A stretch of 64,000 nucleotides of DNA from Puniceicoccaceae bacterium K14 (GCA_022538095.1 JAKYXN010000016.1:22703-86702), one strand, 5' to 3'. Shown: positions 22,991 through 31,969, counted from the first letter of the stretch. The notes: a model not told the origin generated them from the sequence alone. Numbers and translations are program-made.

Positions 22991-24565
22991 ATGTCCGATA
23001 CAAATAACCTTACTCGCCGTAAGTTTGTTAAGTCTTTCAGTGCCTATGGAGGCTGCGCATATGCAGCTCTGATGGGCTTGGGCTTGATGAGCAAGTCAAC
23101 AGGTCATGGTGCCGTCCTTTCGGGCCTCCCACGTGTTGATGGAAAAGATAAAACGAAAGTTGTCATAATGGGAGCTGGCATCGCTGGCCTCACAGTCGCT
23201 TATGAATTGGGAAAACTAGGCTTTTCTTGTACAATTCTAGAGCCTCGTAGTAAGGCTGGAGGACGTTGTATGACTATCAGAAAGGGCGATGTTTTGGAGG
23301 AAACGAATGGTTTCAAACAGACTTGCACGTTTGATGATGGACACTATTTCAATCCAGGACCTTCTCGTTTCCCTCAATGGCATGTGACAATGGACTATTG
23401 TCGTGAATTGGGTGTGCCAATACAGCCTTTTGTGAACTTAAATGAAAATGCCTTTTATTATTCGGAAGGCGATAAAGGAGAGTTATCTAATAAGCGGATA
23501 CGCATTCGGGAGGCTAAAACAGATTTGCGTGGGTACACAGCTGAGATGTTGGCCAAGGTAATTGACCAAGGTCAATTAGACGAGCCTCTAGGTAGTGACG
23601 ATAAGGAAAAGCTCATTGATTTTCTGAAGTATGAAGGAGGTCTGAGTTCGCGCTTCAAATACAACGGACATGATCGAAGAGGGTACGAAGAATGGCCAGC
23701 AGGCGGCCTTAATGGAGGGAAATTGGGTGCCCCCCATTCTATGAAATCTCTTCTAGATGCAGAAGTCGGTATGCTATTCCATCGAGCGAATGAGACATTT
23801 TATCAGTCTCAAATGTTCACTCCGAAAGGGGGGATGGATAAAATTGCGGATGCTCTCGCAAGTAAGGTTGAAGAGAATATTATTCTTGGGGCTGAAGTTA
23901 AAGAGTTTCGCAAAACGTCTCCTGGTGTCCGTGTTGTGTACGTTCAAGATGGAGAAGAGAAGGAAATAACAGCGAATTTTGGCATTTGCACAATCCCACC
24001 GACAATTTTGCGTCGTATACCGAATGACCTTTCGCCGATGGTCAAAAATACGCTCAACATTGTGCCTTTCCAAAACTCTTCCAAAGTTGGTATGCAATTC
24101 AAGCGTAGGTTTTGGGAAGAGGACGACCGGATTTTTGGAGGTCTTAGTTGGACGAATATGCCCATTGGTGAAGTATGGTATCCAACAGATGGATTTTTTG
24201 ACCAAAAAGGAATCCTGGGAGGGTACTATATTTTTGGACCTATGTCTGATCAATTAACAAAAATGTCTCCGAAGGAACGAATTGAGTTTGCATTGTCGCA
24301 CGGGGAAAAAATTCACCCTCAGTATCGAAAGGAATTTGAAAATGGATTTGCTGTGAATTGGTCTTCCATTCCGCATATAGAAGGGTGCTTGGCTCATTTC
24401 CCCAAAGCCATGATGAAGACTTTCTATCCCTTGTTAGTAAAGCCAGACGGCGATTATTACCTTACAGCAAGTTGGGCGAGCCATCTAGGTGGATGGCAAG
24501 CAGGCGCTTTTGAGGCCGCTCGCTTGGCTGTTGAAGATATTCATAAAAGGTCTATGGCGTCATGA
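22991..24565 (+). CDS. Tat-exported flavin amine oxidase (amino-acid or amine oxidase)
   Basis: The 524-residue protein has a twin-arginine leader (LTRRKFVKSFSAYGG). Then come the FAD dinucleotide motif GAGIAGL (61-67), the GG motif RSKAGGRC (86-93), and a flavin-amine-oxidase C-terminus (YYLTASWASHLGGWQAGAFEAARLA). The family oxidises amines or amino acids to imines, passing electrons to oxygen or another acceptor. Tat export predicts a periplasmic, FAD-loaded enzyme. It overlaps the cytochrome c gene by four bases, which suggests cytochrome c or the respiratory chain as acceptor rather than only O2. The start has the AAAAAG-ATG-TCC context and a sigma54-like promoter 47 nt upstream. The substrate is unknown. 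Confidence 0.92.
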   Translation: MSDTNNLTRRKFVKSFSAYGGCAYAALMGLGLMSKSTGHGAVLSGLPRVDGKDKTKVVIMGAGIAGLTVAYELGKLGFSCTILEPRSKAGGRCMTIRKGDVLEETNGFKQTCTFDDGHYFNPGPSRFPQWHVTMDYCRELGVPIQPFVNLNENAFYYSEGDKGELSNKRIRIREAKTDLRGYTAEMLAKVIDQGQLDEPLGSDDKEKLIDFLKYEGGLSSRFKYNGHDRRGYEEWPAGGLNGGKLGAPHSMKSLLDAEVGMLFHRANETFYQSQMFTPKGGMDKIADALASKVEENIILGAEVKEFRKTSPGVRVVYVQDGEEKEITANFGICTIPPTILRRIPNDLSPMVKNTLNIVPFQNSSKVGMQFKRRFWEEDDRIFGGLSWTNMPIGEVWYPTDGFFDQKGILGGYYIFGPMSDQLTKMSPKERIEFALSHGEKIHPQYRKEFENGFAVNWSSIPHIEGCLAHFPKAMMKTFYPLLVKPDGDYYLTASWASHLGGWQAGAFEAARLAVEDIHKRSMAS

Positions 24566-24930
24566 AATTGAGTTATGCTATCTGCGCCTTGCTAGGGGGG
24601 GCTATGGTTGCCTGTATCAGTAGTACAGCGACTGAAGAAAGTGAGCGAGACTTGTATCTGAAAGAGAAGGCCACTGATTCTGTTGTAGTGGAGAAAGGCA
24701 AGGAATCTTATCAAGCCTTTTGCCTCGCTTGTCATGGAGAAGAGTCTGTGACGGTGGAATCCGTTTCAAATCTTTTCGATGATAAATGGTATAGAGGGGG
24801 AACCCCTGAAAAAATCGAATCTAGTATACTTAAAGGATACTTGGATACCGGAATGCCACCATGGGAAGGGATGCTTCCTGAGGAGGACATCGTGTCGATT
24901 GTTGCTTACTTGTTGAGCTTTGAATCTTAA
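24562..24930 (+). CDS. Small c-type cytochrome, probably lipid-anchored
   Basis: The 122-residue protein has a short leader ending at Cys18 (AMVAC, lipobox-like). It has one haem-binding CLACH (54-58) and a probable distal methionine in TGMPPW (Met98), the layout of a class I cytochrome c. Its ATG overlaps the amine oxidase stop (ATGA), implying translational coupling and stoichiometric expression. It is the likely electron acceptor for the periplasmic amine oxidase, delivering electrons to a terminal oxidase. Confidence 0.92.
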   Translation: MKLSYAICALLGGAMVACISSTATEESERDLYLKEKATDSVVVEKGKESYQAFCLACHGEESVTVESVSNLFDDKWYRGGTPEKIESSILKGYLDTGMPPWEGMLPEEDIVSIVAYLLSFES

Positions 24931-24946
24931 ATTTGAGTCAATTTAT

Positions 24947-26305
24947 ATGAATTTATTAAATACAAATAGTAGAACCTTCGTGAGCAAAATTTTCTTGGCT
25001 ATTCTCGCGGTTGGATTGTTGAGTGTTAGCTTAAATGGCCAGCATTTAGTAACTGAAAAAACGTATGATGACTATATCGATACCATCGTTTCGGAAGAGT
25101 CATTTTTCACGATTAGCAATTTGTGGATTATTATATGCGCCGCGATGGTTTTTGTTATGCACCTTGGCTTTGCTTCACTCGAGGCGGGGCTTACTCAGTC
25201 AAAAAATACGGTAAATATCCTGTACAAAAATGTGTTCGTTATAACGTCAGGTTTAGTGCTCTTTTCACTTTTCGGTTTTCGCACGATGTTTCCTGGTCCT
25301 GAGTTTAATGGATTCTTTCGTTTTGGGTTTGGTATCAATGTGCTCGCAGAGGATTACCTGGATTTGATGACCGCTAAGTTTGGCAATTACAGTTGGTGGA
25401 CTTACTTCATCTTTCAGGCGATGTTCGCTGCTACTGCTGCGACGATTGTATCTGGAGCGGTTGCGGAGCGAGTCAAACTATCGGCGTTCATGATTTTTAC
25501 GGTCGTCATCGTTGGGCTGATATATCCAATTGCGGGATCATGGACTTGGGGAGGCGGTTGGTTGTCTCGAAATGGTTTCTATGATTTTGCCGGCTCGTCG
25601 GTCGTGCATGCTTTTGGCGGATTTGCTGCTTTGGCAGCAGTGCTTTTGCTTGGGCCTAGGAAGGGAAAATACTCTGAAGAGGGCAAGGTGCAGCCAATTA
25701 TCGGGCACAGCATACCGCTGGCGACTTTGGGGGCCTTCTTGCTTTGGTTTGGATGGTTTGGCTTTAATGGCGGATCTGTACTGAGCGCTCATCCGGAGGT
25801 GATAGGTTTGGTTATTGTGAACACATCATTGGCGGGAGCGTTTGGTGCCTTAGTCTGTATGATAGTAACGCAAATCTTGTTGAAGAAACAAGATCTGTCT
25901 ATGGTTCTCAATGGCATATTGGCGGGATTGGTCGGTATCACCGCAGGTGCAGACTCGATGCTTCCAGCGGATGCGATGATTGTGGGAGGCATTTCGGGAG
26001 CCCTTGTTGTATTATCGATCTTATTCTTCGATAAAATTAAGGTGGATGACCCAGTAGGAGCAATATCGGTACACGGTATCTGTGGGGCTTGGGGAACGAT
26101 TGCCGTTGGTATATTCGGAGGCGGAAAACTACTCTGGCAATTTATCGGCGTCATGAGCTATGGCCTAGTGGCGTTTGCGCTGAGCTTTGTTGTCTTTTTA
26201 TTACTGAAGATTACAATCGGAATACGCGTGTCCGCTGAGGAAGAGTATGAAGGACTGGACATCGCTGAGCATGGCCAAGAAGCATACTCATTAAGGGCTA
26301 AGTAG
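24947..26305 (+). CDS. amt: Ammonium transporter (Amt family)
   Basis: Start ATG 24947 is preferred to the TTG at 24920, which overlaps the cytochrome gene. The 452-residue protein has an N-terminal leader and eleven hydrophobic segments. Both pore histidines of AmtB-type channels are present, in SSVVHAFGG and ISVHGICGAWG. Amt proteins take up ammonium through the inner membrane. Here the gene sits in an operon with a periplasmic amine oxidase and a RidA-type imine hydrolase, not with glnK, which suggests capture of ammonium released in the periplasm. Confidence 0.95.
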   Translation: MNLLNTNSRTFVSKIFLAILAVGLLSVSLNGQHLVTEKTYDDYIDTIVSEESFFTISNLWIIICAAMVFVMHLGFASLEAGLTQSKNTVNILYKNVFVITSGLVLFSLFGFRTMFPGPEFNGFFRFGFGINVLAEDYLDLMTAKFGNYSWWTYFIFQAMFAATAATIVSGAVAERVKLSAFMIFTVVIVGLIYPIAGSWTWGGGWLSRNGFYDFAGSSVVHAFGGFAALAAVLLLGPRKGKYSEEGKVQPIIGHSIPLATLGAFLLWFGWFGFNGGSVLSAHPEVIGLVIVNTSLAGAFGALVCMIVTQILLKKQDLSMVLNGILAGLVGITAGADSMLPADAMIVGGISGALVVLSILFFDKIKVDDPVGAISVHGICGAWGTIAVGIFGGGKLLWQFIGVMSYGLVAFALSFVVFLLLKITIGIRVSAEEEYEGLDIAEHGQEAYSLRAK

Positions 26306-26323
26306 CTTGAAATTTCATTTAAG

Positions 26324-27772
26324 ATGAAGCTACTTCCCAATCACAAACTCAGCAAAGTCATAATATTTTATGCCTTGGCTGTTGTTGCGTATCTAATTAT
26401 CAGTTACGTAGGTCGAACTCCTAATGGGAATCTTGAGTCTATTCAGGAATCACCCGCTTTGTACGCAGATTTGGTATCGGTTGAAGCTGGGACCGAATAT
26501 TTCTACACTTGGGGTGTAACTGCTAGTCCACGGGTAATGGAGATCGCTCGCACAGGTACCAAGGATCGTTACGGGGATACGTACCAGCAAGCGTACGGCG
26601 TACTGACTCAATTGTCACAGGACCTATCTGAAGTTGGACTTACACTGAAAGATGTCGTCAATGTCCGAGCTTATGTTGTGGCAGATCCAGAACCCGATTT
26701 TGAGGCTTGGGATAGGGCTTTTAGCGAGTTTTTTGGAACTGCGAATAATCCCCATAAACCTGCGAGGACAAGTATCGGAATTTCTCGTTTGTTTCATTCT
26801 GACTATCGGATTGAGGTCGAATTCGTGGCGGTCTTTCCAAGTGGAAGAGGACCGCATGAAATGGATACGAGACACAATGAACGATATGAGAGGTTAGGTC
26901 GTGTCGAAACAAGTGATCTTTGGCGATCGTATGGACGTCCAGCGTGGCCGATGAGCACAGGGAAAGCAACAGAGAAGGGGCTGGATTATTTCTATTCATC
27001 ATTGGTACGGCCAGCTTCGATGATGCCGAATGCTCCACCAACATTTCATATGTATGGCGACATAACGAAACAGGCAGATTCGATTTTTAAGCAAATGGGA
27101 GCTCAGTTGAAAGAAGCCGGTTTGGGGTATGAGGACGTCTACTTCATCCGCACTTGCGTGTATCCTGGAAAACAATCGATCAGCAGAAGCTTCTCTTCGT
27201 TTAACAAGGTGTACAATAAATATTTTAACAATAGCAAGAACCCAAATCGCCCAACTCGTACGGTGATGTCGGCCCCAGGCTTTGATTATAAAAAGCAAAG
27301 CATTGCGGTCGAATACTATGCTGCGTATCCAGATGGGCATGAGTTCGAGGACGGAGTTGTCTTGCAATCATTTGGAGAGAGCACATCACCCGTTGACCGG
27401 AAACAGGTCGCTGCAGGAGGAGTAGCCGTATCTCGAGAGGCTACAATGCTCTGGATTTCTGGAAATATTTCAAAAGTTGAGGGCGATATGGAAATTCAAG
27501 CAAAGTCTGCAATCAGTGGGCTGTTGGAGCGTTTATCACTTAAAGATGCTGATTTGAGTGATTTGGTGCACCTTCGAGTTTACCTATCAACGAAAGCCGG
27601 CCCTCTTTTGGACAATGATATTAAAGCCTTCGAAAAGGTCTTCGAGAGTACTTATGAAGATCTGGACGTTGCACGAAAACCCGCACTCACCATTTTGCCT
27701 ATAGTCTCTCTTCCTGGAGGCAGTAGTGTTGAGCTAGAAGCCTTGGCTGCCATCGGAGGAATGAGGGGTTAG
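26324..27772 (+). CDS. Membrane-anchored triple-RidA-domain protein
   Basis: RidA proteins hydrolyse reactive enamines and imines made by PLP enzymes and amino-acid oxidases, releasing ammonia and a keto acid. The 482-residue protein begins with a positively charged end and one hydrophobic helix (about 10-29), predicting an N-in anchor with the rest in the periplasm. Three RidA/YjgF domains follow, at about 48-172, 220-336 and 348-478. Domains 1 and 2 keep the catalytic-type arginine (KPARTS, Arg148; RPTRTV, Arg312). Domain 3 has KPALT, with Leu455 in place of Arg, so it may be structural. It is the last gene of the oxidase-cytochrome-Amt operon, 18 bases after amt. Confidence 0.88.
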   Translation: MKLLPNHKLSKVIIFYALAVVAYLIISYVGRTPNGNLESIQESPALYADLVSVEAGTEYFYTWGVTASPRVMEIARTGTKDRYGDTYQQAYGVLTQLSQDLSEVGLTLKDVVNVRAYVVADPEPDFEAWDRAFSEFFGTANNPHKPARTSIGISRLFHSDYRIEVEFVAVFPSGRGPHEMDTRHNERYERLGRVETSDLWRSYGRPAWPMSTGKATEKGLDYFYSSLVRPASMMPNAPPTFHMYGDITKQADSIFKQMGAQLKEAGLGYEDVYFIRTCVYPGKQSISRSFSSFNKVYNKYFNNSKNPNRPTRTVMSAPGFDYKKQSIAVEYYAAYPDGHEFEDGVVLQSFGESTSPVDRKQVAAGGVAVSREATMLWISGNISKVEGDMEIQAKSAISGLLERLSLKDADLSDLVHLRVYLSTKAGPLLDNDIKAFEKVFESTYEDLDVARKPALTILPIVSLPGGSSVELEALAAIGGMRG

Positions 27773-27861
27773 AATTTTTTGGAATTTGTAGAACGGGATG
27801 TTGTTTTTGTTTTTTGATAGTTTAGGCAATGACGACATCCCCGACTACATTTCCTATCGAT

Positions 27862-29259
27862 CTATTTGATCGCGATTGTTTTTACGTTAGCAAATTCAGA
27901 CAAGCCGTGAGGGCCTAGTTCCCGCCCGTATCCACTTTCTCCGATGCCCCCGAATGGAAGTTTTGGGTGGCTCTTTACTGTGCTGTTTATGAAAACGGAA
28001 CCAGCGTGTATCGAATCGTTAGCAAGTTTTTCAGCCTTTTCGAGGTCTCGTGTGAAGAGGCTCGCTCCTAAACCAAATCGCCCTTGATTGGCAAATTCAA
28101 GAGCATCCGCTTCGTTTTTTGAAGTGTAGAGGTAAAGTGCAGGGCCGAATACCTCATCGTTTACCATGTCGGGATCTCTCGGCAAATTTGTGAATAGCGT
28201 GGGTTCATGCCAAAAACCATTGCTGTCGATTGCATTTCCGCCAAAGAGGCACCTGGCTCCCTTTGCTCGTGCTTGATTTAACTTCGTTTGAAAAGAATGA
28301 AGAATATCGGCTCTCGCCATAGGACCAAGTTTACAGTCTACGTGCCTGGGGTCTGATGCTTTGTATTTGGAAATTTCATTCAATAGCAAGGATGTGAATT
28401 CATCGTGGATGCTACGGTCGACGATGATTCTCTTGGGAGAAATACAGGTTTGTCCGCAATTGGTCATTCTCGCTGCCACAGTTTTTTCTGCTGCGAGTTG
28501 GAGGTCTGCATCCTTTAACACGATTAGAGGGTCATTCCCTCCAAGCTCCATGACGCTTTTGATCAATCTTTTGCCGGCGAGGGCTGCCACGCTTTTCCCC
28601 GCATTGACGCTTCCGGTTAAGGATACGCCTTTAATGGTGGGGTGATTTATCGCTTGTCGAGTTAATGTCTCCTCAATTGGCAAGTTAACAAAGATTCCTT
28701 CGGGAATTCCAGCGTCGTCTAAAAGGGTCTCGATTTTTTTTGCGCAAAGCTGAACATTTCCTGCGTGTTTTAGAGCGACCACGTTACCTAGAGCGAGGGC
28801 GGGAACCATTGTTCGGAAAACCTGCCAGATCGGATAGTTCCAGGGCATTATAAGAAGCACTGTTCCAAGTGGCTTTAATGTGTAGTAGCTTTTCTCAAAT
28901 GGTGTATCAACCGTTGTGGGCTCAAGAATAGAATGGCTCGTATTTATATAATAATCACATAGATCAACGCATTTTCTGATTTCAGCTAGAGACTGCGCTA
29001 TTGGTTTTCCCGTTTCGAGTGTAACAGTATCCGCTAAGCTGCTTTCATTGTTCCGAAGTGACGATTTTATGGATTTCAGTGCTTCGAGGCGTTCACTTAA
29101 AGGAATGGATCGCCATTTTTGAAATCCTTGTGCTAAGGATTCGAGCCGGTTCTCAAGGTTTGATTCCGTGAGTTCGCTATGTTTCTCTATAGATGTCCCG
29201 TTGGCTGGGTTTATTGAATGTAGCCGAAAGGAATAAATTTTATCTGCTGTTTGGTTCAT
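27862..29259 (-). CDS. NAD(P)-dependent aldehyde dehydrogenase (succinate-semialdehyde dehydrogenase-like)
   Basis: The 465-residue protein is a full-length ALDH: cofactor-binding PWNYPIWQ, general base Glu in MELGGNDP (about residue 237), nucleophile Cys in NCGQTCISPKR, and LPFGGIGESGYGRE near the end. The length and the GQTCISPKR form fit the succinate-semialdehyde dehydrogenase (Sad/GabD-like) branch, though other aldehydes are possible. It has no signal peptide, so it is cytosolic. It is convergent with the amine-oxidase operon and divergent from gcvT. Oxidation of an aldehyde from amine catabolism would fit the neighbourhood. Confidence 0.88.
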   Translation of the reverse strand: MNQTADKIYSFRLHSINPANGTSIEKHSELTESNLENRLESLAQGFQKWRSIPLSERLEALKSIKSSLRNNESSLADTVTLETGKPIAQSLAEIRKCVDLCDYYINTSHSILEPTTVDTPFEKSYYTLKPLGTVLLIMPWNYPIWQVFRTMVPALALGNVVALKHAGNVQLCAKKIETLLDDAGIPEGIFVNLPIEETLTRQAINHPTIKGVSLTGSVNAGKSVAALAGKRLIKSVMELGGNDPLIVLKDADLQLAAEKTVAARMTNCGQTCISPKRIIVDRSIHDEFTSLLLNEISKYKASDPRHVDCKLGPMARADILHSFQTKLNQARAKGARCLFGGNAIDSNGFWHEPTLFTNLPRDPDMVNDEVFGPALYLYTSKNEADALEFANQGRFGLGASLFTRDLEKAEKLANDSIHAGSVFINSTVKSHPKLPFGGIGESGYGRELGPHGLSEFANVKTIAIK

Positions 29260-29355
29260 TGCCTAGTGAAATTGAGGCACTTTGCGGAATTCTGAAGATT
29301 CTGGGTTGGAATTCCTACTTGCAAAGCGATAAATGCGCCACGTAATGCGCTTTCT

Positions 29356-30456
29356 ATGTCTGATTTGAAACGCACCCCTCTTTATTCATTTAACGTGGCT
29401 CAAGGTGGCCGAATGGTAGACTTCGCTGGTTGGGAAATGCCAGTACAATTTGGCGGAATTTTGGATGAGCATAAGACTACTCGGGCAGCTGCTGGCTTGT
29501 TTGATGTGAGTCATATGGGAGAAGCTATAGTAAGTGGCGAGCAAGCTACTGAATTTTTGGATTACGTTTTGACTAACGATATTTCAAGTATGGAAGTTGG
29601 GCGCGTTGTTTATAGTTTGATGTGCTATGAAAATGGAGGCGTTGTCGATGATTTGTTGGTTTATCGACAAGGCGCTGACTCCTATCTACTTTGTTTAAAT
29701 GCTTCGAATGTCGATAAAGATGTGGATTGGCTTATGTCTCACATGGATGGCTTCGCTGTAAAAGTCAAAGATGTGTCATCGGACTATGGGTTGATAGCTT
29801 TACAAGGCAAAGAGGCGTTTCCAATTTTGGAGATTTTGTGCGATAGTGATCTTAAGACACTTAAGTATTATCACTTTGTGGATGCGAAGGTTGCAGGGGT
29901 GGACTGTATTGTAAGTCGTACTGGATACACCGGCGAAAAAGGGGTAGAACTTTTCGTACGTTCTGAGGATGCCGCGAGCCTAGCTGAGGCATTGTTCGAG
30001 GTAGGGAAGCCCAAAGGGTTGGTTTTAGCAGGGTTAGGAGCTCGAGATAGTCTTCGCTTGGAGGCCTCTTATTCGCTTTATGGGCATGAAATTTCGGAAG
30101 AGATCACACCGGTCCAGGCGAATTTGATGTGGACAGTAAAGCTTTCGAAAAAATCGGATTTTGTGGGTAAGGCCGCTTTGGTTGCGGAAAAGGAAAAGGG
30201 ACCTGAAAAGAAAATTGTATTTTTCAAGACAGGAACTCGTCGGATCATACGTGCGGGAACAGCTTTAATGTGCGGGCCTGAGGTTGCGGGGATGGTGGTT
30301 TCTGGGACCTTTTCTCCTGTGCTCAACGAAGGAATCGGTTCAGCCTTAGTTGACGCAAAATTCTTAAAGCAAGAATTATCGGTGGACAACCGAGGCAAGG
30401 CTATGGCAATTTATGCAACGAAGCCGCCATTCATCGAGTTGAACCCGCAGGCTTAA
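29356..30456 (+). CDS. gcvT: Glycine cleavage system T protein (aminomethyltransferase)
   Basis: GcvT moves the methylene of the aminomethyl group on lipoyl-GcvH to tetrahydrofolate, releasing ammonia. The 366-residue protein is of normal length and begins LKRTPLYSFNVAQGGRMVDF. It has GLFDVSHMGE, SRTGYTGEKGVELF and AGLGARDSLRLEA, all typical GcvT stretches. gcvH follows 23 bases later. The gene for the P protein is not adjacent, so it must lie elsewhere if the system is complete. I saw no convincing tandem glycine-riboswitch aptamer in the short (96-base) leader. Confidence 0.96.
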   Translation: MSDLKRTPLYSFNVAQGGRMVDFAGWEMPVQFGGILDEHKTTRAAAGLFDVSHMGEAIVSGEQATEFLDYVLTNDISSMEVGRVVYSLMCYENGGVVDDLLVYRQGADSYLLCLNASNVDKDVDWLMSHMDGFAVKVKDVSSDYGLIALQGKEAFPILEILCDSDLKTLKYYHFVDAKVAGVDCIVSRTGYTGEKGVELFVRSEDAASLAEALFEVGKPKGLVLAGLGARDSLRLEASYSLYGHEISEEITPVQANLMWTVKLSKKSDFVGKAALVAEKEKGPEKKIVFFKTGTRRIIRAGTALMCGPEVAGMVVSGTFSPVLNEGIGSALVDAKFLKQELSVDNRGKAMAIYATKPPFIELNPQA

Positions 30457-30479
30457 TTTTACCAAAAATATCCTTTAAA

Positions 30480-30863
30480 ATGAATATTCCCGAAACTCTG
30501 AAATACACTAAAGACCATGAATGGTTGAAAATCCTAGAGAACGATGAAGCTCTTGTCGGAATTACGGATTTTGCCCAAAGTAGTTTGGGAGACATAACGT
30601 ACGTTGAATTGCCGGAAGAAGGTGAAGAATTCTCAGAGGGCGATACATTCGGCGTGGTAGAATCTGTAAAAGCGGCGTCCGATTTGTATATGCCGGTGGA
30701 TGCTGAAGTGATTGAAGGTAACGCAGTTTTGGAAGAATCGCCCGAGAAAGTGAATAGTTCTGCCTTCGAAGAAGGCTGGATCGTGAAAATAAAGATCACA
30801 GATCCAAGTCAGTTAGAATTGTTGCTAGATGCCGCAGCGTATGCGGAGATCGCCAAAGATTGA
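30480..30863 (+). CDS. gcvH: Glycine cleavage system H protein
   Basis: GcvH is the lipoyl carrier that shuttles the aminomethyl group between P and T proteins. The 127-residue protein has the classic start (YTKDHEWLK), the FAQSSLGDITYVELPE stretch and the lipoyl-lysine site ESVKAASDLY (Lys64). It is cotranscribed with gcvT and followed by a terminator. Confidence 0.97.
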   Translation: MNIPETLKYTKDHEWLKILENDEALVGITDFAQSSLGDITYVELPEEGEEFSEGDTFGVVESVKAASDLYMPVDAEVIEGNAVLEESPEKVNSSAFEEGWIVKIKITDPSQLELLLDAAAYAEIAKD

Positions 30864-30897
30864 TTTTTTCTGTATCCGATAAAATTTTACACAAAAT

Positions 30898-30926
30898 ATG
30901 TCGATCTAAGCAGTCGGCATTTTTTG
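30898..30926 (+). terminator. Terminator after gcvH
   Basis: ATGTCGA (30898-30904) pairs with TCGGCAT (30914-30920), 7 bp including one G-T wobble, followed by TTTTTGTTTTTG. It ends the gcvT-gcvH unit 35 bases after the stop. Confidence 0.75.
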
Positions 30927-30963
30927 TTTTTGTTAGTCAGGGAATGTTTTTCCGATTCATATT

Positions 30964-31962
30964 ATGAAAATCGCAGTATTTAGCTCTAAGCCCTATGATT
31001 CGCAGTTCTTGGATGCAGCGAATACTCGTTATGGGTATGAGCTCGTCTACATCGAGTCTCATTTAAATGAGATCACTGCTTCTTTGACTAAAGGGTTCGA
31101 TGCTGTTTGCGTTTTTGTGAATGATGACCTTGGCTCAGAGACCCTTGAGGTTCTGCATTCGGCTGGAGTTCGATGGGTGGCTCTTCGTTGCGCCGGGTTT
31201 AACAACGTGGATTTAGAGGGTGCAGAACGCCTAGGAATAGGAGTAGTCAGGGTTCCGGAATATTCTCCCTATGCGGTCGCGGAGCACGCAGTGGCCTTAA
31301 TGCTATCTTTGAATCGTAAGATCCACAGGGCTCATAATCGAATACGTGAAGGGAATTTTTCTCTGAATGGGTTATTGGGATTTGATTTACATGGAAAAAC
31401 TGTTGGGGTCATCGGAACAGGAAAAATTGGGCAGGTGTTTGCTCAAATAATGAAAGGATTTGGTTGCCCGACATTAGCTTTTGATCCGTATCCGAATGAT
31501 AGGTGCAAGGAGTTGGGTGTGAAATACGTTGGCTTAGATGAGCTGCTCGGTGAGTCTGATATTATTAGCTTACATTGTCCTTTGAACAAAGATACAAAGC
31601 ATGTGGTTAATGCATCTGCCATTTCGAAAATGAGAGACGGAGTGATGTTGGTAAACACAAGCCGCGGTGGGCTTATAGATAGCTTGGCTTTGATCAACGG
31701 GCTTAAGAGTGGTCGAATTGGCTCCGTTGGGTTAGACGTTTATGAAGAAGAGGAAGACTTATTCTTTGAAGACTTATCAAACACTGTGATACAGGATGAT
31801 GTATTCGCTCGCTTGATGACTTTTCCTAACGTGCTTATATCAAGCCATCAGGCTTTCTTTACCAGCAACGCAATGGAGAAGATTGCGAATGTGACTTTCG
31901 CCAATCTCGAGCAACTGGCAAAGGGCATGGACTGCCCCAATAAAGTTACGATTCAGCGTTAG
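30964..31962 (+). CDS. D-lactate dehydrogenase / 2-hydroxyacid dehydrogenase
   Basis: The 332-residue enzyme is an NAD-dependent D-2-hydroxyacid dehydrogenase. It has GTGKIGQVF (Rossmann motif near residue 151), NTSRGGLID (substrate-binding/catalytic Arg) and SSHQAFFT (catalytic His). The N-terminus (MKIAVFSSKPYD) and overall length resemble fermentative D-lactate dehydrogenase (LdhA). It reduces pyruvate to D-lactate or acts on a related keto acid; reduction of keto acids from amino-acid deamination is also conceivable. It stands alone between a terminator and a convergent receptor gene only 7 bases away. Confidence 0.92.
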   Translation: MKIAVFSSKPYDSQFLDAANTRYGYELVYIESHLNEITASLTKGFDAVCVFVNDDLGSETLEVLHSAGVRWVALRCAGFNNVDLEGAERLGIGVVRVPEYSPYAVAEHAVALMLSLNRKIHRAHNRIREGNFSLNGLLGFDLHGKTVGVIGTGKIGQVFAQIMKGFGCPTLAFDPYPNDRCKELGVKYVGLDELLGESDIISLHCPLNKDTKHVVNASAISKMRDGVMLVNTSRGGLIDSLALINGLKSGRIGSVGLDVYEEEEDLFFEDLSNTVIQDDVFARLMTFPNVLISSHQAFFTSNAMEKIANVTFANLEQLAKGMDCPNKVTIQR

Positions 31963-31969
31963 TCGCTCC

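Noticed and set aside
23774..24253. Long antisense ORFs within the amine oxidase (159 codons)
   Set aside because: They mirror the real gene, lack family features and ribosome sites; the sense gene has clear FAD motifs.
29308..29335. Sigma54-like element upstream of gcvT (TTGGA...TTGCA)
   Set aside because: The GG-GC spacing is 11, not 10, so it does not meet the promoter rule used for the other sites.
29260..29355. Glycine riboswitch before gcvT
   Set aside because: The gap is only 96 bases and I could not find the paired aptamer structure.
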